Assembly (NCBI GenBank): GCA_023014335.1
Contig: JAECYW010000003.1
Coordinates: 2,852,001 to 2,916,000, forward strand
Length of the DNA stretch: 64,000 bases
Direction of reading: 5' to 3'
From: Galerina marginata
Lineage: Eukaryota > Basidiomycota > Agaricomycetes > Agaricales > Galerinaceae
Of this stretch, positions 60,716-64,000 are shown piece after piece. The stretch's first letter is position 1. Each line of letters opens with the position of its first letter. Position numbers and translations under genes: made by a program. A model generated the notes under the pieces. It searched no databases, was not told the origin of the DNA, and was given only the letters and a program-made list of their open reading frames with translations.

Positions 60716-61221
60716 TCATCGTTGTCGTTGTCTCTGCCTAACCAGCAGCCCTGTCCTATTTTGGTTCATTTGTTTCTGGCCGCGAAGGCCAAAATTCCAC
60801 CGCGGATCGGTGAGCTTCCTCATGCGCTCCATCACGTTCCGAGCAAGAAATACGGTCTCGTTGTCTTCCTCGTACCGCGTCAGGCGGTCGTCAATGGGCT
60901 CGAGAATGCAAATGTCCGAGGGGTGTAGGGTGCAGGATTCGGAGAAACGAAAGATGGAAATAAATTCGTGTCGGAAGACCTTGACGTCAACGGCAGTGAG
61001 CGCAGAAGCTGGTGTGGCGTTGGATGCTGAAAAAGCCCAAGAAAAAAATGAGCCCAACGTGTCAAGTAAAGTAAAGAAGATGAAGACAGACCTTGAACAA
61101 GACAGACGTCTCCTTTTATTCGAGCAAAGGCAAAGTATCCATCGCTCGTCTGAGAGTCATCAAAGGAGTCACTGCATCTTGGGCTTGGCTTTGAAAGAAG
61201 TGTGGTGGAGCTGTAGGTCAT
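60716..61221 (-). CDS. Small two-exon hypothetical protein
   Basis: Exon 1 (61221-61092) begins MTYSSTTLLSKPSPRCSDSF. A 65-bp intron with GTCTGT and a TTTTTCAG acceptor leads to exon 2 (61026-60716). Together they give 441 nt, 146 residues. Exon 2 contains ALTAVDVKVFRHEFISIFRF and DICILEPIDDRLTRYEEDNE and ends in a basic RQRQRQR tail. The frame closes exactly. No family is recognised. Confidence 0.5.
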
Positions 61222-64000
61222 TTCGCTGGGCGCTTACAGAAGAACCTGGTGAGCTGAGGAATTTTATATGTGGGGAGGGATGAGGTAGCCAATTGTGCGT
61301 CACCATTGGAGACTTTATAGTGAAGAGACATGCTCGGGCCACGAGGGAAAGAGGCACGACCTGAGACGCCCAATTAGAAAGGGACTAGAATTAGGTGAGA
61401 ATCTGGTCGCGACCGTATAGGACCCTGATCACTCCCATCCCCATTCGATTTTCGAAGTCCCTTTGATCGCTTCATCCTTTGTCCGCTCCCCTTCGGGACC
61501 CTCAATGATCTATTCACGTGTATCACTCTCGTGAACAATCTCTTTGCGTTCTAAGCCCGGTTCTGGTCTCTCTAATACTACCTGTCTATCGCCTGCAAGG
61601 CTCCTCACTTTCCAGAACATTATCCTTATGTTTAGCATCAACACCACCATCGCAAATTACTCGAATCCGCCTCCGTTGTGATCGAGAAGGTGTTTTGTTT
61701 TCCCTAATCTTAATCAGCGAGTTGGGTCCGAGGTCCTGAAAACTGCCCGATGCGGTATCCAGACAACATCCTTGTCGTTGACTGTTCTGGCAAGAACCAT
61801 ATAACGACCTCTCTTTTCAAGTTACCGCAAGAAAGTTCCGACGTGGATACAGGATCATAACTTGTCATAACTTCCGCTCTACAACGGGACGGTCAAACTC
61901 GGATTATTTTCCGAACCCAACATTATCATGGCTAGCTGGATACAGCAAGCCTCGCTGAACTTCCAGTCACAATTGGCGCTTCTATCCCATTGACAAATCA
62001 GCTCCTAGCTTGCTTGCATCTCGCGACTGCGGTGGGCACGGCCGCCACTACTATCACCCACTGAAAACATCGAATCAAGTATCATGGCGTGGTTCTAGCC
62101 CAAACATTAACCCAACCTTTCTTGAGGTCAAACACAGGAGAATATAGATCGTTAACGCTCGGAATTCTTTGATCATCTTTGGATTTGACATCTGCGAATT
62201 ATTGACTAGCCTGTTCGGAATGCTGAAATCGCATCCGAATTCGAGAAATATCAGTCAGCACCGCCTGGTAATGGCATCATCATGGGAATCTATTCTGTCT
62301 TCCTCCAGCTTCTTACCCTCATCTTCTGAATCTAGATCGAATTCTGACCTTGTCTCTTCATCTATGTTCCGTATTTGTAAGTCTACCATTGAATTTCCTC
62401 ACGAGTCGCTGTAGTAATGCTTGACTTAGTCACCCCAGCTTCATCGACATAAGCGACGACGATGAATGCTACTTGAATGCTGCGGGGAACAACGGCGATT
62501 CCCCCGAATCCCTGTGACTCAGGTTTTTTCCGTGGCCTCAGCTCGGCTCTATTAATGATGAGACTATCTATATCTATAGTGACACCCTGCTATATCAGTC
62601 TCTTTTCATCTGATCTCCGGAATTTCCGCTAGACTCATAGACGGGTTCCCGTCAAAGCTCCTCCACCAGGCCTCAACTCCAAGTTTTGTCATACCCGCCG
62701 AATGCTCCAGTAATTTGTTGCCCCAACGCGTCAACATTCCGTCACTAGACGCTACCTCGTGTGGTCGCCCTTTACCGACGTCACCGCTGACGTGCGCGAG
62801 AGGCGCTTTGTAGCATCACCTGAACATCCATGCAACTTGGCTTTAGCTCCCCGATACTCGTATTTTGTTTCTCCGTAGCAAGCGAAGGCTGTTATTCCAC
62901 TTCACAGTTCTCTATTCTAGTCGCGGTATCCGTGGTCCTGTCATCCGGATTCTACGATGCTCTGAACAGCGCTTTTAATCAGTGATCTAGGTATGTGATG
63001 ACCGAGGAATATTGTTTGATTCGACGCCTTGATCACCATCGGTTTTTGGCGATGCATCATGGTAAACACGATCAGCACTCAGCACGATCGTGGTATCCTC
63101 TCGGGGATCGACACGGCCCCTTTGATTTAATTATAATTATACCATACCTCGCGATCAAAGGCGCTTGAGGTGATCCCTGTCAATGCCGTTTGACTTCAAG
63201 AGCTGTGTACTTGACAAACACACGTGCGTCCTTGCCATCTCTCAGGATGGTAGGAGGCGTGTTGTATCAATTTTTCGAGATGGCACGGAGCAGTGCCGAT
63301 ATCGGTGGGTCTTCCATGGTGCAGCAACGCGCCTGTCGTTCTTGCTAGCCGCTGTGCTCATTTGAGCAACACCTGAGTCATCTCCTGTGACAATGCAGTT
63401 TTAGGCTTTCGGGCACGGAAAAAAGGTTCGAGTATCGAACCGCATTTCCTTGATGACTTTGTTCATACTCTGGCCTGAGAACGCCACACCAATGATGAAT
63501 AAGGCAACCGACCTCCGCACAAATTATCCAAGCGCCCATACAAAGGCTTTTCCAATCCTAGCATTCTATGCATCAATGATTATCAGGCATTGTATTACGA
63601 GCCTTTCTCAATGAGGTCTATCGGTCTGCACCTTTTAATCAGGACTCGAACTAGGGTGTGTTTAGAATGAAACCGAAATCAGCGAGAAGACCGACAACGA
63701 TAGCCCAAGCCTCGAGGCTGCCAAAAACCGTCAAACGAATGGATACAGAATTGGAATGATATCGGAAATTAAATAACTGGTGGCCTTCACAAATCTTCAC
63801 AAGCAATGCTCTTCATTCCAAGTCAAGCTTCGGAGCAGAAGACTATCTCGGACTGCCTCAAGGCGTAACTAAGCACAAAAGACGGATGCTCGGTTGCCAC
63901 AAAGTAGAATGGTATTCACCTGAAGGAGACTCAGGTTATTGAATACATAGGCCTGTACCTGACCAGAGGATCATTATTTTATGCAGTTGTAGCTTAATTT
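61222..64000. other. No gene recognised
   Basis: Short open frames only (for example 62169-62414 and 63183-63365), without domain signatures or supporting exon structure. No repeat was recognised by eye. Confidence 0.4.

Overview
This is a basidiomycete (Agaricomycete-type) nuclear sequence. The genes are rich in short introns (about 45-70 bp) with GTRAGT donors, CTRAY branch sites and CAG/TAG acceptors. The recognisable families are typical of mushroom genomes: Plavaka transposase, Helitron with DUF6570, DUF6532, DUF6533, SRPK-like kinases and F-box proteins. No tRNA, rRNA or CRISPR was recognised.

Region 1 (1-23474) is mobile DNA. A segment of at least 4,011 bp is present twice in direct orientation (1-4011 and 19464-23474). 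All mirrored reading frames are identical between the copies, and no difference was seen. Both copies end at the same base, in GGGGTTACTGATG. A near-perfect inverted match, CATCAGTAAACCC, starts at 4694, about 400 bp beyond the stop codon of an apparently intact four-exon Plavaka (CACTA-like) transposase gene (8344-5101, minus, 1025 aa). I therefore propose one composite element, 4694-23474 (about 18.8 kb). It carries the transposase, a decayed SSN6/CYC8 gene fragment with a large array of intron-like repeats, and a co-oriented three-gene cassette. The cassette holds a TET/JBP-like 2-oxoglutarate/Fe(II) dioxygenase (14566-18305), a 128-aa coiled-coil protein (18686-19182) and a DUF6532 protein (19557-22605). 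For the dioxygenase, the coiled-coil protein and the transposase I could build spliced frames divisible by three without stops; the SSN6 copy is clearly dead. Positions 1-4011 would be the right end of a second copy that continues left of the window.

Region 2 (23475-38300) looks more like ordinary chromosome: a 180-bp foldback element, a DUF6533 membrane protein, two head-to-head SRPK/CLK-like kinase genes, an F-box gene and several hypothetical genes.

Region 3 (38500-45120) is a Helitron with a single 1917-codon frame holding DUF6570, HUH Rep and PIF1 helicase parts.

Region 4 (45120-64000) has an F-box/LRR-like gene, a Ser-rich hypothetical gene, three tandem paralogues of an unknown family (51.4-55.8 kb) with a 700-bp inverted-repeat element between two of them, a Derlin (ERAD) gene with a GC-AG intron, and a long gene-poor tail with one small two-exon gene.

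Introns and gene ends were placed by eye from splice signals and frame. Family names rest on motifs recognised from memory, not on searches.
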